A DNA stretch of 64,000 nucleotides from JANOYY01 sp043720395 (GCA_043720395.1 JAYSSR010000061.1:1-64000), one strand, 5' to 3'. Counted from the first letter of the stretch, positions 36,271 to 44,947 are shown. A program made the numbers and translations. The notes: a model not told the origin generated them from the letters alone.

Positions 36271-36932
36271 ATGCTGTTTTCCTGACCGAGCGCGACCTCG
36301 CGGAGGCGTCCGCATCGCTTGAAGGGGCGTCCGCTTCCGAGATCGTTCGCTGGGCCGTCGATCAGTTCGGCGACGGGCTGTGCCTCACGTCCTCGATGTC
36401 CGAAGCCGTGCTCATCGACGTGGCCCTCAAGGTCGAACCGTCGATCGAGGTCATCTTCCTCGACACGCAATACCACTTCCCGGAAACGCTGGAAACGCTC
36501 GTCGCCGTGCGGGAGAAGTACCAGGCGAACCTCAAGGTCATGCGTCCCGACTTCCCGCTCGACGATCTCTGGGCGCTCGACACCGACACGTGCTGCGACC
36601 GTCGCAAGGTGCGGCAGCTCGACGCTGCACTGGTTGGCAAGTCGGCATGGCTGAGCGGGTTGCGTCGGGCCGACACCGCAGCGCGAGCCGACGCACCTAT
36701 CGTGTCGCGTGATCGACGCGGCCTCGTCAAGGTCAACGCGATCGCCTACTGGTCCGATGCCGACGTCGACGCGTACATCGCGTTGCACGACGTGCCCGTG
36801 AACCCGCTGCTGTCGCAGGGCTACCTGTCGATCGGCTGTTGGCCCTGCACGTCGAAAGTCGGCGACGGCGACGATGCCCGCGCCGGCCGCTGGGCCGGTA
36901 CGAACAAGACCGAATGTGGGCTGCACCAGTGA
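36267..36932 (+). CDS. cysH: adenylyl-sulfate/PAPS reductase
   Basis: 221 residues, GTG start overlapping cysC. LCLTSSMSEAVLIDVAL is the PP-loop-like segment, IFLDTQYHFPETLETL follows, and the C-terminus has the redox-active KTECGLH. The cysteines TCCDRRKV and CWPC match the CC...C-x-x-C set that binds a 4Fe-4S cluster and marks the APS-type reductase (EC 1.8.4.10), although such enzymes can differ in preference. It makes sulfite with thioredoxin as donor. Cytoplasmic. Confidence 0.93.
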   Translation: MNAVFLTERDLAEASASLEGASASEIVRWAVDQFGDGLCLTSSMSEAVLIDVALKVEPSIEVIFLDTQYHFPETLETLVAVREKYQANLKVMRPDFPLDDLWALDTDTCCDRRKVRQLDAALVGKSAWLSGLRRADTAARADAPIVSRDRRGLVKVNAIAYWSDADVDAYIALHDVPVNPLLSQGYLSIGCWPCTSKVGDGDDARAGRWAGTNKTECGLHQ

Positions 36933-36957
36933 ACGCCCCTTTTGCCTGGAGTCCGTT

Positions 36958-37881
36958 GTGACGCTCACCCTCTCTCCCCGCTCGCACCTCACGCAGGAAC
37001 TTGCTGCCCTGGAGGACCAGGCGATCCACGTGATGCGTGAGGTCGCGGCCGAGCTGGAGCGTCCCGCTCTGCTGTTCAGCGGCGGCAAGGACTCGGTCGT
37101 GCTGTTGCGTATTGCGGAGAAGGCGTTCCGGCCCGGACGCTTCCCGTTCCCGATCGTGCAGATCGACACGGGCCACAACTTCCACGAGGTCACCGACTTC
37201 ATCGCTCGACGTACGGGCGAGCTCGGAGAGCAGCTCATCGTCGGTTCGGTGCAGCAGTCGATCGACACCGGACGCGTCGCCGATCCGGGCCCGCTGGGCT
37301 CGCGCAACCGGCTGCAGAGCGTCACGCTTCTCGACACCATCGCGGCCCATGGCTTCGACGCGTGCTTCGGCGGCGGCCGTCGCGACGAGGACAAGGCGCG
37401 GGCCAAGGAGCGCATCTTCTCGTTCCGCGACGAGTTCGGGCAGTGGGACCCGCGCAACCAGCGTCCGGAACTGTGGCGGCTCTACAACGGACGGGTTCGC
37501 AAGGGCGAGAACGTGCGTGCGTTCCCGATCAGCGACTGGACGGAACTCGACGTCTGGCGCTATATCCACGCGGAGAACCTCGAACTCCCATCGATCTACT
37601 TCGCCCATCGGCGAGAGGTCGTGGAGCGCGACGGCATGTTCATGGCAGTCACGCACGTGACACCGACACTTGCGGGCGAGACATCTTCGGTCCGTTCGGT
37701 GCGCTACCGCACGGTCGGCGACATGACCTGCACGGGTGCGGTGTCGTCGACCGCGTCGACGTTGCCGGAGATCATCGCCGAGGTATCGGTCAGCCGGATC
37801 ACCGAGCGGGGCGCGACCCGGGCCGACGACAAGTTCTCCGAGGCCTCGATGGAAGATCGTAAGCGCGAGGGGTATTTCTAA
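36958..37881 (+). CDS. cysD: sulfate adenylyltransferase subunit 2
   Basis: 307 residues from GTG 36958, preceded by GGAG. PP-loop ALLFSGGKDSVVLLRIAEKA, IVQIDTGHNFHEVTDFIARR, CFGGGRRDEDKARAKERIFS, and the family ending DRKREGYF. With CysN it makes APS from sulfate and ATP. Ends in TAATG, where an 11-codon ORF starts that links it to cysN. Confidence 0.96.
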   Translation: MTLTLSPRSHLTQELAALEDQAIHVMREVAAELERPALLFSGGKDSVVLLRIAEKAFRPGRFPFPIVQIDTGHNFHEVTDFIARRTGELGEQLIVGSVQQSIDTGRVADPGPLGSRNRLQSVTLLDTIAAHGFDACFGGGRRDEDKARAKERIFSFRDEFGQWDPRNQRPELWRLYNGRVRKGENVRAFPISDWTELDVWRYIHAENLELPSIYFAHRREVVERDGMFMAVTHVTPTLAGETSSVRSVRYRTVGDMTCTGAVSSTASTLPEIIAEVSVSRITERGATRADDKFSEASMEDRKREGYF

Positions 37882-37916
37882 TGAGCGCGGTTCCTATGCG
37901 TACGGGGTATTTCTGA
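37881..37916 (+). CDS. 11-residue relay ORF between cysD and cysN
   Basis: ATG at 37881 overlaps the cysD stop as TAATG. The ORF reads MSAVPMRTGYF and its TGA overlaps the cysN ATG as TGATG. The last 14 bases (GGGGTATTTCTGATG) nearly repeat the end of cysD (GGGGTATTTCTAATG), so it may have arisen by a short duplication. A ribosome could pass from cysD to cysN without leaving the mRNA. Translation is inferred only. Confidence 0.4.
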   Translation: MSAVPMRTGYF

Positions 37917-39193
37917 TGGGTCTGTCCGCGAGCCTTGAAACCGACATCGAGCTCCTCCGCTTCGCCACCGCAGGTTCGGTCGACGACGGCAAGAGCACCC
38001 TCATCGGACGCCTGCTCCACGATTCGAAGTCACTGTTCGACGACACGCTGGAGGCCGTTGCTTTCTCCAGCCAGCGTCGGGGACGCGACGGAATCGACCT
38101 CTCGCTCGTGACCGACGGGCTGCGCGCCGAGCGCGAGCAGGGCATCACGATCGACGTCGCCTACCGCTACTTCGCAACACCCAAGCGGTCGTTCATCATC
38201 GCCGACACGCCCGGACACGCCCAGTACACGCGCAACATGGTCACGGGAGCATCCAATGCGGACGTCGCGGTGATCCTGCTCGACGCGGTGAACGGGCTCA
38301 CCGAGCAGTCGCGCCGCCACGCTGCGGTCACGGCCCTGCTCGGCATCAAACAGGTCATCCTCGCCGTCAACAAGATGGATCTGGTCGAATGGTCAGAGGA
38401 ACGATTCGATGAACTCGCGGGTGAATTCGACGTCCTCGCCTCTCGGCTCGGCATCGCCCACGTGCAGCCAATCCCCATGTCGGCGCTGCTCGGCGACAAC
38501 GTCGTCGACCGTTCGACCGCCACCGGTTGGTATGCAGGACCGACGCTGCTGGAGCACCTGGAGAACATCCCGGTCGCCGACGGCGAGGACATCGAGGGGC
38601 CACTGCGCTTCCCCGTGCAGTACGTGATCCGTCCGGCAACGTCGGACGCCGGGCGTCCGACACGGCACTACGCCGGCACGATTGCCCGCGGATCGATTGC
38701 GGCCGGCGACGACGTCGTGGTCCTCCCGGCGGGCATACACACGACCGTCGTCGGGGTCGACACCTACGACGGTCCGCACGACCACGCCCACGCAGGCACT
38801 GCGGTCACGGTGCGCCTTGCAGAAGACGTCGACGTTGCCCGCGGCGACCTCCTCGTGCATCCGGGTTTCGAGCCCACCGTCTCACGAGAACACCGCCTCA
38901 CGTTGTGCTGCTTCTCCACGACGCCACTCGTCGCCGGTCAGCACGTGCTGGTGAAGCACACCACGTCGACCGTGCGCGGCATCGTTCGAGCGCTGGAAGA
39001 CCGCCTCGACGTGACCACGCTGGAGCGCACACCCTCCCCGGAGCGTCTCGGCATGAACGACCTCGGCACCGTGGTCGTTGCCACGGCCTCGCCGCTCCCC
39101 GTTGATAGGTACGCAGATCATCGCGTCATGGGAAGCGTCATCCTCATCGATCCGGTGACCAACGCGACCATCGCCGCCGGCATGATCCAGTAG
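37916..39193 (+). CDS. cysN: sulfate adenylyltransferase subunit 1 (GTPase)
   Basis: 425 residues. EF-Tu-like GTPase: G1 AGSVDDGKSTLIGRLLHD, G2 with REQGITIDVAYRYF, G3 ADTPGHAQYTRNMVTGAS, G4 VNKMDLV, then the two beta-barrels. It hydrolyses GTP to drive APS formation by CysD. The length is that of a stand-alone CysN, without the fused CysC kinase found in some actinobacteria, in keeping with the separate cysC. Last gene of the operon. Confidence 0.96.
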   Translation: MGLSASLETDIELLRFATAGSVDDGKSTLIGRLLHDSKSLFDDTLEAVAFSSQRRGRDGIDLSLVTDGLRAEREQGITIDVAYRYFATPKRSFIIADTPGHAQYTRNMVTGASNADVAVILLDAVNGLTEQSRRHAAVTALLGIKQVILAVNKMDLVEWSEERFDELAGEFDVLASRLGIAHVQPIPMSALLGDNVVDRSTATGWYAGPTLLEHLENIPVADGEDIEGPLRFPVQYVIRPATSDAGRPTRHYAGTIARGSIAAGDDVVVLPAGIHTTVVGVDTYDGPHDHAHAGTAVTVRLAEDVDVARGDLLVHPGFEPTVSREHRLTLCCFSTTPLVAGQHVLVKHTTSTVRGIVRALEDRLDVTTLERTPSPERLGMNDLGTVVVATASPLPVDRYADHRVMGSVILIDPVTNATIAAGMIQ

Positions 39194-39420
39194 CTCTACC
39201 TCGCAAAATCACCTCCTGCACCGTCGGCGGCGGGCTCGGTCTCGGTCTCGTTTGCGCGCCGCCCAGCCCTCATCGAGCGCACCAGTCGAGAAACCCGGTG
39301 AACCCGGCTTCATTCGTGACGTTTCGTGCAGAGACCAACGACCCATTGTTGACCACACAGAGTGGCCATACCTTCGGAGGGCGGTCGAATCGAGACCGCA
39401 CAACCAAGCGAGGCCGACGA

Positions 39421-40884
39421 ATGAAATCCAGTTCCCGACGACATCGAATCTCCCTGGCTCTGACCGCCCTAGTTAGCTTTGGTGGTGCCACCGGAGTCGC
39501 GACCGTGGCATCCCAGAGCGTGGCGTGGGCGGCATGCGACGGCATGGCCGTCGATTCGAAGACCGTTACGCTGCCAGTCGCAGCAGCCCAGATCAACGCA
39601 CCCGCAGCGTGGGCGGCAGGGTTCGACGGCACCGGCGTCGACGTTGCGGTGATCGATACCGGCGTGGTGGCGGTTCCCGGTTTGGGCTCCGCTGGAAAGA
39701 TCATCGATGCAGCAGACCTCTCAACGGACTCCGGCAACGACGCGCTTCGCTTCCGCGATGGCGAAGGCCACGGCACCAGCATGGCCGGCATCATCGCCGG
39801 GGATGGAACCGGCGGACCGCAGTCGAAGGGCGTCGCTCCCGGTGCTCGCATCGTCAACGTCAAGGTCGGAGCGAGCGACGGTTCCGTCGACATCTCCCAA
39901 GTCGTGGCCGCGATTGACTGGGTCGTTCAAAACAAGACGTCCTACGGCCGCAACATTCGGGTGATCAACCTCTCGTATACAACCGACGCGGCAACGGACT
40001 ACAAGTCCGATCCGCTGACCCACGCTGTCGAAACCGCATGGAAGGCCGGCATTGTCGTAGTGGCCTCGGCCGGCAACGATGGCAAGGGCTTGCAGCGGCT
40101 CGGAAATCCCGCCGCCGACCCGTTTGTTCTCGCAGTCGGGGCAGCGTCCTTCGACGCCGCAAGAGGGAAATTCACCGTTCCCGATTGGTCCAGCCAGGGC
40201 AACGGAACGAGGAACCCCGATGTCGTGGCACCAGGCATGGACATCGCAAGCCTTCGCGTGCCCGGATCACTTCTTGACGCGAGTTTCCCGGCGGCACGGT
40301 TCTTCGACCCGATCACTTGCACGAGCTTCTTCCGTGGCTCCGGCACCTCCCAATCAGCCGCATTTGCTTCTGGTGCCGTTGCCCTTCTGCTTCAGCAGCG
40401 CCCCTCACTCACGCCCGATCAGGTCAAGGCACTGCTGAAAGGCAGCGCTCGCTCCGCCTCGGGAAACGCCCAGAAGCAAGGTAGCGGCGTGATCGACGTG
40501 GCAGCGCTGCTCGCCGCCCCGACGCCAAACACCGCTCAGTCCTTTACGGCTTCAACCGGCAAGGGTTCCCTCGAGGCGGCCCGCGGTTCCAATCACCTGA
40601 AGAAATCGAAGGAGAAGCAGCCGAAGGAAAAGCAGTCGAAGGAAAAGGACTCGAAGGAAAAGGACTCGAAGGAGGAGGAGTCGGATGAACTCAAAGGCGA
40701 GAAAACGGTGCACGAATCAGCCTTCAACTCCGACGAGTGGTCACGGGCCTCAACGAATCGAGCCGCATGGACGAATCAGGTTTTTGACTCGACCGGCCGC
40801 TTCGTTTCCGGCACCTGGTCCGGGTCCTCATGGTCCGGGTCCTCATGGTCCGGATCGGCCTGGTCCGGATCAGCCTGGCGCTGA
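39421..40884 (+). CDS. secreted subtilisin-like serine protease (S8) with Lys/Glu and Trp-Ser-Gly tail
   Basis: 487 residues. Twin-basic signal peptide (RRHRISLALTALVSFGGATG ... AWA), then the S8 catalytic residues: D79 in VDVAVIDTG, H117 in GEGHGTSMAG, oxyanion N219 in ASAGND, S310 in GSGTSQSAA. After the protease domain come KEKQPKEKQSKEKDSKEKDS-like charged repeats (about 425-450), then GTWSGSSWSGSSWSGSAW at the end. Such W-S-G-x-x tandem tails occur on actinobacterial secreted proteases and may bind the wall or an export partner. It interrupts the cys and cob operons and has a hairpin terminator behind it. Confidence 0.88.
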   Translation: MKSSSRRHRISLALTALVSFGGATGVATVASQSVAWAACDGMAVDSKTVTLPVAAAQINAPAAWAAGFDGTGVDVAVIDTGVVAVPGLGSAGKIIDAADLSTDSGNDALRFRDGEGHGTSMAGIIAGDGTGGPQSKGVAPGARIVNVKVGASDGSVDISQVVAAIDWVVQNKTSYGRNIRVINLSYTTDAATDYKSDPLTHAVETAWKAGIVVVASAGNDGKGLQRLGNPAADPFVLAVGAASFDAARGKFTVPDWSSQGNGTRNPDVVAPGMDIASLRVPGSLLDASFPAARFFDPITCTSFFRGSGTSQSAAFASGAVALLLQQRPSLTPDQVKALLKGSARSASGNAQKQGSGVIDVAALLAAPTPNTAQSFTASTGKGSLEAARGSNHLKKSKEKQPKEKQSKEKDSKEKDSKEEESDELKGEKTVHESAFNSDEWSRASTNRAAWTNQVFDSTGRFVSGTWSGSSWSGSSWSGSAWSGSAWR

Positions 40885-40908
40885 GAGGTCGATCTCCGAA
40901 CGATGCCG

Positions 40909-40937
40909 CGGTGTCGCAACCGACCGTTGCGACACCG
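40909..40937 (+). terminator. hairpin terminator after the subtilase
   Basis: CGGTGTCGCAAC - CGACC - GTTGCGACACCG: a perfect 12-bp stem 24 bases after the subtilase stop. No U-run follows, as is common in high-GC actinobacteria. Confidence 0.65.
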
Positions 40938-40979
40938 ATGGACAGCCAGACGGAACCAGCTTGAGGATTTTCAAGAAAC

Positions 40980-41011
40980 CCGACTGACTTGGTCGGGTAT
41001 TGGTCTATGCT
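40980..41011 (+). promoter_or_regulatory. sulfur-operon promoter/operator box, cobA copy
   Basis: 32-bp partner of the cysC box. Here the operator is a clean inverted repeat CCCGAC - N7 - GTCGGG (40979-40997) just upstream of the -10 TATGCT (41006-41011). Repressor-type placement between -35 and -10. Known families binding GC-rich repeats in sulfur genes include Rrf2 proteins; the factor is not identified here. Confidence 0.65.
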
Positions 41012-41017
41012 GTGCGT

Positions 41018-41044
41018 ATGACCCGCCTGGGAGTGTCGCTGTGA
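41018..41044 (+). CDS. 8-residue leader ORF before cobA
   Basis: ATG 6 bases after the -10 box opens MTRLGVSL, whose TGA overlaps the cobA GTG start (GTGA). As the mRNA would begin at or next to this ATG, it would be read leaderless and feed ribosomes into cobA. Mycobacterial cysteine genes have leaderless Cys-codon uORFs; this one has no Cys, so coupling rather than cysteine sensing is the simpler idea. Confidence 0.4.
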   Translation: MTRLGVSL

Positions 41045-41790
41045 CGGTGCATCTCGTCGGCGCGGGCCCCGGCGATATCGGGCTTCTCACGTTGCGGGCG
41101 GCGGAGCTGATCAAACGCTGCGACGTGCTCGTGCACGACCGCCTCGTCGGTGCCGACATCCTCGCCCTCGCGCCGTCGCACGCGGAGCGCATCGACGTTG
41201 GCAAGCGTCCCGGTGACAGCGAGAGCCAGGTCCACATCAACGACCTGCTCGTCAAACTCGGACGCCGCCACGAGTGCGTCGTGCGCCTCAAGGGTGGTGA
41301 TCCCCACGTGTTCGGACGTGCAGCGGAAGAGCTGCTGGCCCTCCACGCGGCGGGCATCGCCACAACCGTGGTTCCCGGCATTTCCTCGGTGCTCGCGGCC
41401 CCGGCCGCTGTCGGCATCCCGCTCACGACCCGGCTCGCCGCGTCGGGCTTCACCGTGATCACCGCCCACCAGGACCCGGCCACGGATCGGACGCTCGACT
41501 GGCACGCGCTCGCGCACCTCGGCACGACCCTTGTGATCCTTATGGGAGCGTCGAGGGCCGCGGCATTTCGTGACCGCCTCATCGCCAGTGGTATGCGCGC
41601 CGACCTTCCCGTCGCGATCATCACCGAGGCCTGCACCGAGCGAGAGTCCGAGCGTCGTATCGTTCTGTCGGAACTCGGAGTCGAACCGGTGCCGAACCCG
41701 TCCGTCATCATCATCGGGGCCGTTGCAGCACTCGACCTCAGATCGCAAGTAATACCCTCAACCGCCACCACCCAGGAGGCACTCGCATGA
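41041..41790 (+). CDS. cobA: uroporphyrinogen-III C-methyltransferase
   Basis: 249 residues from GTG 41041 (GGGAG upstream). SUMT signatures: VHLVGAGPGDIGLLTLRAAE, VLVHDRLV, VVRLKGGDPHVFGRAAEELL, VVPGISSVLAAPA and LVILMGAS. Makes precorrin-2 from uroporphyrinogen III with two SAM, the first step to siroheme. It precedes the siroheme-dependent reductase, with which it shares an ATGA overlap, so its product feeds that enzyme's cofactor. No dehydrogenase/ferrochelatase domain is fused, unlike CysG. Confidence 0.95.
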   Translation: MTVHLVGAGPGDIGLLTLRAAELIKRCDVLVHDRLVGADILALAPSHAERIDVGKRPGDSESQVHINDLLVKLGRRHECVVRLKGGDPHVFGRAAEELLALHAAGIATTVVPGISSVLAAPAAVGIPLTTRLAASGFTVITAHQDPATDRTLDWHALAHLGTTLVILMGASRAAAFRDRLIASGMRADLPVAIITEACTERESERRIVLSELGVEPVPNPSVIIIGAVAALDLRSQVIPSTATTQEALA

Positions 41791-43598
41791 GCCTGCTCGA
41801 ACAGTCCACCGCACCGTCAATCGAGGAACTCCTCCGGTCACCGATCGACCCGGAGATCGAGACCGACATCGCGAAGTTCGAGGTGATGTTGGCGCGGTAC
41901 AAAGCAGGCGATCTCGACGAGGACATCTTCCGCGTGTTCCGCCTCGCGAACGGGGTCTACGGGCAGCGCCAAGGCGGCACCGCGCAGATGATGCGCATCA
42001 AGATCCCGTACGGCAAGCTCACCGCCGATCAGCTCGACGTGCTCGCCCACGTCTCGGAGACGCACTCACGCGGGTGGGGTCACATCACCACGCGCCAGTG
42101 CATCCAGTTCCACTTCGTCGAACTGACCGAGGTGCCGACCGTGCTTCGCAAGCTCGGCGCTGTCGGCATGACCGGGCGCGAGGCGTGCGGCGACACCGTC
42201 CGCAACGTCCAGGGATGCCACCTCGCCGGTGCCTGCCCGCACGAGAAGCTCGACATCACCCAGTGGGCCGAGGCGACGTTCCGGCACCTGCTGCGCAACC
42301 CCCTCGGCCAGCGTCTGCCGCGCAAGTTCAAGATCAACTTCTCCGGGTGCCAGACCGACTGCGGCCAGGCGATGTTCAACGATGTTGGAGTCATCGCGAC
42401 GACCCGTACGAAAGATGACGGGGCCATCGAGGCCGGCTTCCAGGTGTTCCTCGCCGGTGGCCTCGGCGCGAACCCACATCCCGCTCTCGCGCTCGAAGAC
42501 TTCACCGCACGTGAAGACCTGCTCCCCACGATCGAGGCGGCACTGCGCGTCTTCGAACAAGCCGGCAACCGCGACAATCGCATCCGCGCCCGCATGAAGT
42601 GGCTCGTCGACACGCTCGGCTGGGAAGAGGTCCAGCGCCGCGTGAAGTCGCAGCGCCGCCTGCTGCTCGCGTCGAGTTCGTGGCCCGGTGGCATCCCTGC
42701 CGAGGTGCAGGAGCACGGCGACGCTCCCGCCGGTCGCAAGGAGGGTGTGACCGCGACTGCGATGGGACAGGGCACGCCGGTGTCGATCGGGCAGCGTCCG
42801 AACCGTGACCGCTGGGACAGCGCCAATGTCGTGCGCGGCACCGCGAACGGCACCGTGTCGGCTTACGCGTGGGCGCACCTCGGTGATATCACGACCGCCC
42901 AGTTCCGTGCGCTCGCGCAGATCCAGCGCGAGTTCGACGCCGAGGTCCGCCTGTCGAACCGACAGAACCTCGTGTACCGCAACCTCACCGAGGAGCAACT
43001 CCCCGTGCTGTACGAGCGCCTGGAGGACATCGGCATGGCCCAGCCCGGCGCCGAGTTGCTTCGCGACGTCGTGTCCTGCCCCGGAGCGGACACGTGCAAC
43101 CTCGCGGTGACCCAGTCGCGTGGACTTGCACGTGCGATCGGGGAGCGTCTTGAAGAGGAGGGTCTCGCCGAGGTCGGCGGCATCCGGGTGAACATCTCCG
43201 GCTGCATGAACTCGTGCGGCCAGCACCACACCGCCGACATCGGCTTCTTCGGGGCGGAACGTCGTGCGCACGGCGTCGCAGCGCCGGGCTACCAGATGCT
43301 TCTCGGCGGCTACGTCGGCCAGGCACAGGCCGAGTTCGGCGACAAGGCAATGCGCATCCCTGCGAAGAATGGCCCCGAAGCGGTCATCCGTGTCGTCCGG
43401 CGTTTCGTCGGTGAACGCGACGCCGGTGAGTCGTTCCGCGGCTGGATGGACCGGGTCGGTGGGGCCAAGAACATCGTCGAGACCAGTCTGAAGGACCTCA
43501 ACGACTTTCTGCCGCCCGAGGACGCACCTGACATGTACGTCGACTGGGACGAGTCAACACCGTTCATGGTCGCGCTCGGTGCGTCGGAGTGCGCTTGA
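41787..43598 (+). CDS. sir: ferredoxin-type sulfite (nitrite/sulfite) reductase
   Basis: 603 residues. Two duplicated NIR_SIR halves. The first has ITTRQCIQFHFVEL; the 4Fe-4S/siroheme ligands are in SCPGADTCNLAVTQS (C-x5-C) and ISGCMNSCGQHH (C-x3-C). With cobA upstream and cys genes nearby, sulfite to sulfide is the likely reaction. ATG overlaps the cobA stop. The stop overlaps the next gene, so all four genes to 44947 appear co-translated. Confidence 0.93.
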   Translation: MSLLEQSTAPSIEELLRSPIDPEIETDIAKFEVMLARYKAGDLDEDIFRVFRLANGVYGQRQGGTAQMMRIKIPYGKLTADQLDVLAHVSETHSRGWGHITTRQCIQFHFVELTEVPTVLRKLGAVGMTGREACGDTVRNVQGCHLAGACPHEKLDITQWAEATFRHLLRNPLGQRLPRKFKINFSGCQTDCGQAMFNDVGVIATTRTKDDGAIEAGFQVFLAGGLGANPHPALALEDFTAREDLLPTIEAALRVFEQAGNRDNRIRARMKWLVDTLGWEEVQRRVKSQRRLLLASSSWPGGIPAEVQEHGDAPAGRKEGVTATAMGQGTPVSIGQRPNRDRWDSANVVRGTANGTVSAYAWAHLGDITTAQFRALAQIQREFDAEVRLSNRQNLVYRNLTEEQLPVLYERLEDIGMAQPGAELLRDVVSCPGADTCNLAVTQSRGLARAIGERLEEEGLAEVGGIRVNISGCMNSCGQHHTADIGFFGAERRAHGVAAPGYQMLLGGYVGQAQAEFGDKAMRIPAKNGPEAVIRVVRRFVGERDAGESFRGWMDRVGGAKNIVETSLKDLNDFLPPEDAPDMYVDWDESTPFMVALGASECA

Positions 43599-44185
43599 CC
43601 GAGTTCTCGTTGGACGCTGCACTCGCAGCGATCGATGCGGCCAACGCATCGGACCCCAACCTGGTGGTCGTCGACGGTGTGACGGTGCCGCGGGCCCAGC
43701 ACCAGGGCGTCCGAGCCGTTGCGTGGTTGGCGCGGCTCGACCCTTCGGCCGACACGGCCGTCGTGCTCGCTGCGCGCGCCCACCATCTGCGCCGGTGGTC
43801 GGAGCTGCGCGCCGCGTATCCGGAGGGGCGCGTCGGGTATCACCGGTGGAAGCGCGCCGTGCGAGCAGCGGGTCGGGCCGCGATCGGCGACGTGCTCACA
43901 CCGGTCGGCGTTCCTTTGTCTTTGATCGCACGAGTCGGCGCGCTCGTTGACCGCGAAGGTCTCGGCAGCGATCCAGGGACGCAACTCGTCGAGGACGCCG
44001 CCTGCCTCGTGTTCCTCGAAACGCAGTACGACGAATTGATTGAACGGCTCGGTGATGAGAAGGTCGCGGAGGCCGTCCGCAAGACGCTGCGCAAGATGAG
44101 CCCCGCAGCGATTGCGATCGCAGGCGACGCAGTGCCGAGCGCGTCCGGGCTCGCGCTGCTGCAGCGGGTGGCGTCCGAGAGCTGA
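43589..44185 (+). CDS. DUF4202 protein
   Basis: 198 residues from GTG 43589, or 196 from TTG 43595 (TTGA overlap with sir). DUF4202 features: VVVDGVTVPRAQHQGVRAVA, ARAHHLRRWSELRAAYPEGR followed by VGYHRWKR, and CLVFLETQYDELIERLGD. The HHLRRW and late E/D residues could form a metal site as in HD-like hydrolases. The function is unknown, but the family is often next to sulfite/nitrite reductase genes, as here. Helical throughout, cytoplasmic. Confidence 0.85.
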   Translation: MRLTEFSLDAALAAIDAANASDPNLVVVDGVTVPRAQHQGVRAVAWLARLDPSADTAVVLAARAHHLRRWSELRAAYPEGRVGYHRWKRAVRAAGRAAIGDVLTPVGVPLSLIARVGALVDREGLGSDPGTQLVEDAACLVFLETQYDELIERLGDEKVAEAVRKTLRKMSPAAIAIAGDAVPSASGLALLQRVASES

Positions 44186-44947
44186 ATGCCGGTGTCGCCC
44201 GATCATCACCCGACGCCCACCATCGTTCCTGTTCCATCCGGAAACGTCGCTCCTGGAGCGGTGTTCTCCGTGGAACGTCGCATCGGACTCGGGGCCATCG
44301 ACCCCGTTGGAATCATGCGCCTCGATGCAATCGCCGACTTCCTGCAGGACGTGGCAACCGAGCACGACGAGGCCATGAACGACCCCGATCACGGGATCTG
44401 GGTCCTGCGACGCCTCGCGATCGTCATCACGGGCCGTCGACCGCGCTACGGCGAACGCGTCCGTCTGCGGACGTTCTGCGGTGGTCTCGGAAGCCGGTGG
44501 GCGGAGCGTCGAACGAGCATCGGTGGTCCGGACGGTGTGGGCGTGGAAGCCGCCGCGATCTGGGTGCGGGTGACCGCTCAGGGGCGACCGTCGCTGCTGA
44601 GCGAACGGTTTCTGGCGACGCACACTGCCACGGCCAACGGGCGTGAGGTCTCGGCCCGTCGGTCCCATCAGGATGCACCGGCCGATGCGGAGTCGCGGGT
44701 GTGGCCGCTTCGACGCGTCGACCTCGACACGATGGGCCATGTCAACAACGCCGCGCACTGGCGGGCGGTGGAGGAAATCCTCGACGGGCGTCGCTACCGG
44801 TGGGCCGAGATCGAGTTCCGGGACGCACTGCTGCGCGACGACGCCGCGCCCTCCCTCGTGAAGACGGCCGAGCACGGCGATGCGTTGCAGCTCTGGCTAT
44901 GCACCGACGACAAGGTCCGCTCGTCGGTGGTCGTGGCTCTGCGTTGA
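44186..44947 (+). CDS. acyl-ACP thioesterase-like protein
   Basis: 253 residues. Double hotdog arrangement: first half VFSVERRIGLGAIDPVGIMR, FLQDVATEHDEAM, GIWVLRRLAIVITGRRPRYG; second half RVDLDTMGHVNNAAHWRAVE, in which Asp, Asn and His match the active site of FatA/FatB-type thioesterases. Would release fatty acids from ACP. Directly follows DUF4202 (TGAATG) and closes the cobA operon; a functional link with sulfite reduction is not evident. A strong hairpin follows. Confidence 0.8.
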   Translation: MPVSPDHHPTPTIVPVPSGNVAPGAVFSVERRIGLGAIDPVGIMRLDAIADFLQDVATEHDEAMNDPDHGIWVLRRLAIVITGRRPRYGERVRLRTFCGGLGSRWAERRTSIGGPDGVGVEAAAIWVRVTAQGRPSLLSERFLATHTATANGREVSARRSHQDAPADAESRVWPLRRVDLDTMGHVNNAAHWRAVEEILDGRRYRWAEIEFRDALLRDDAAPSLVKTAEHGDALQLWLCTDDKVRSSVVVALR

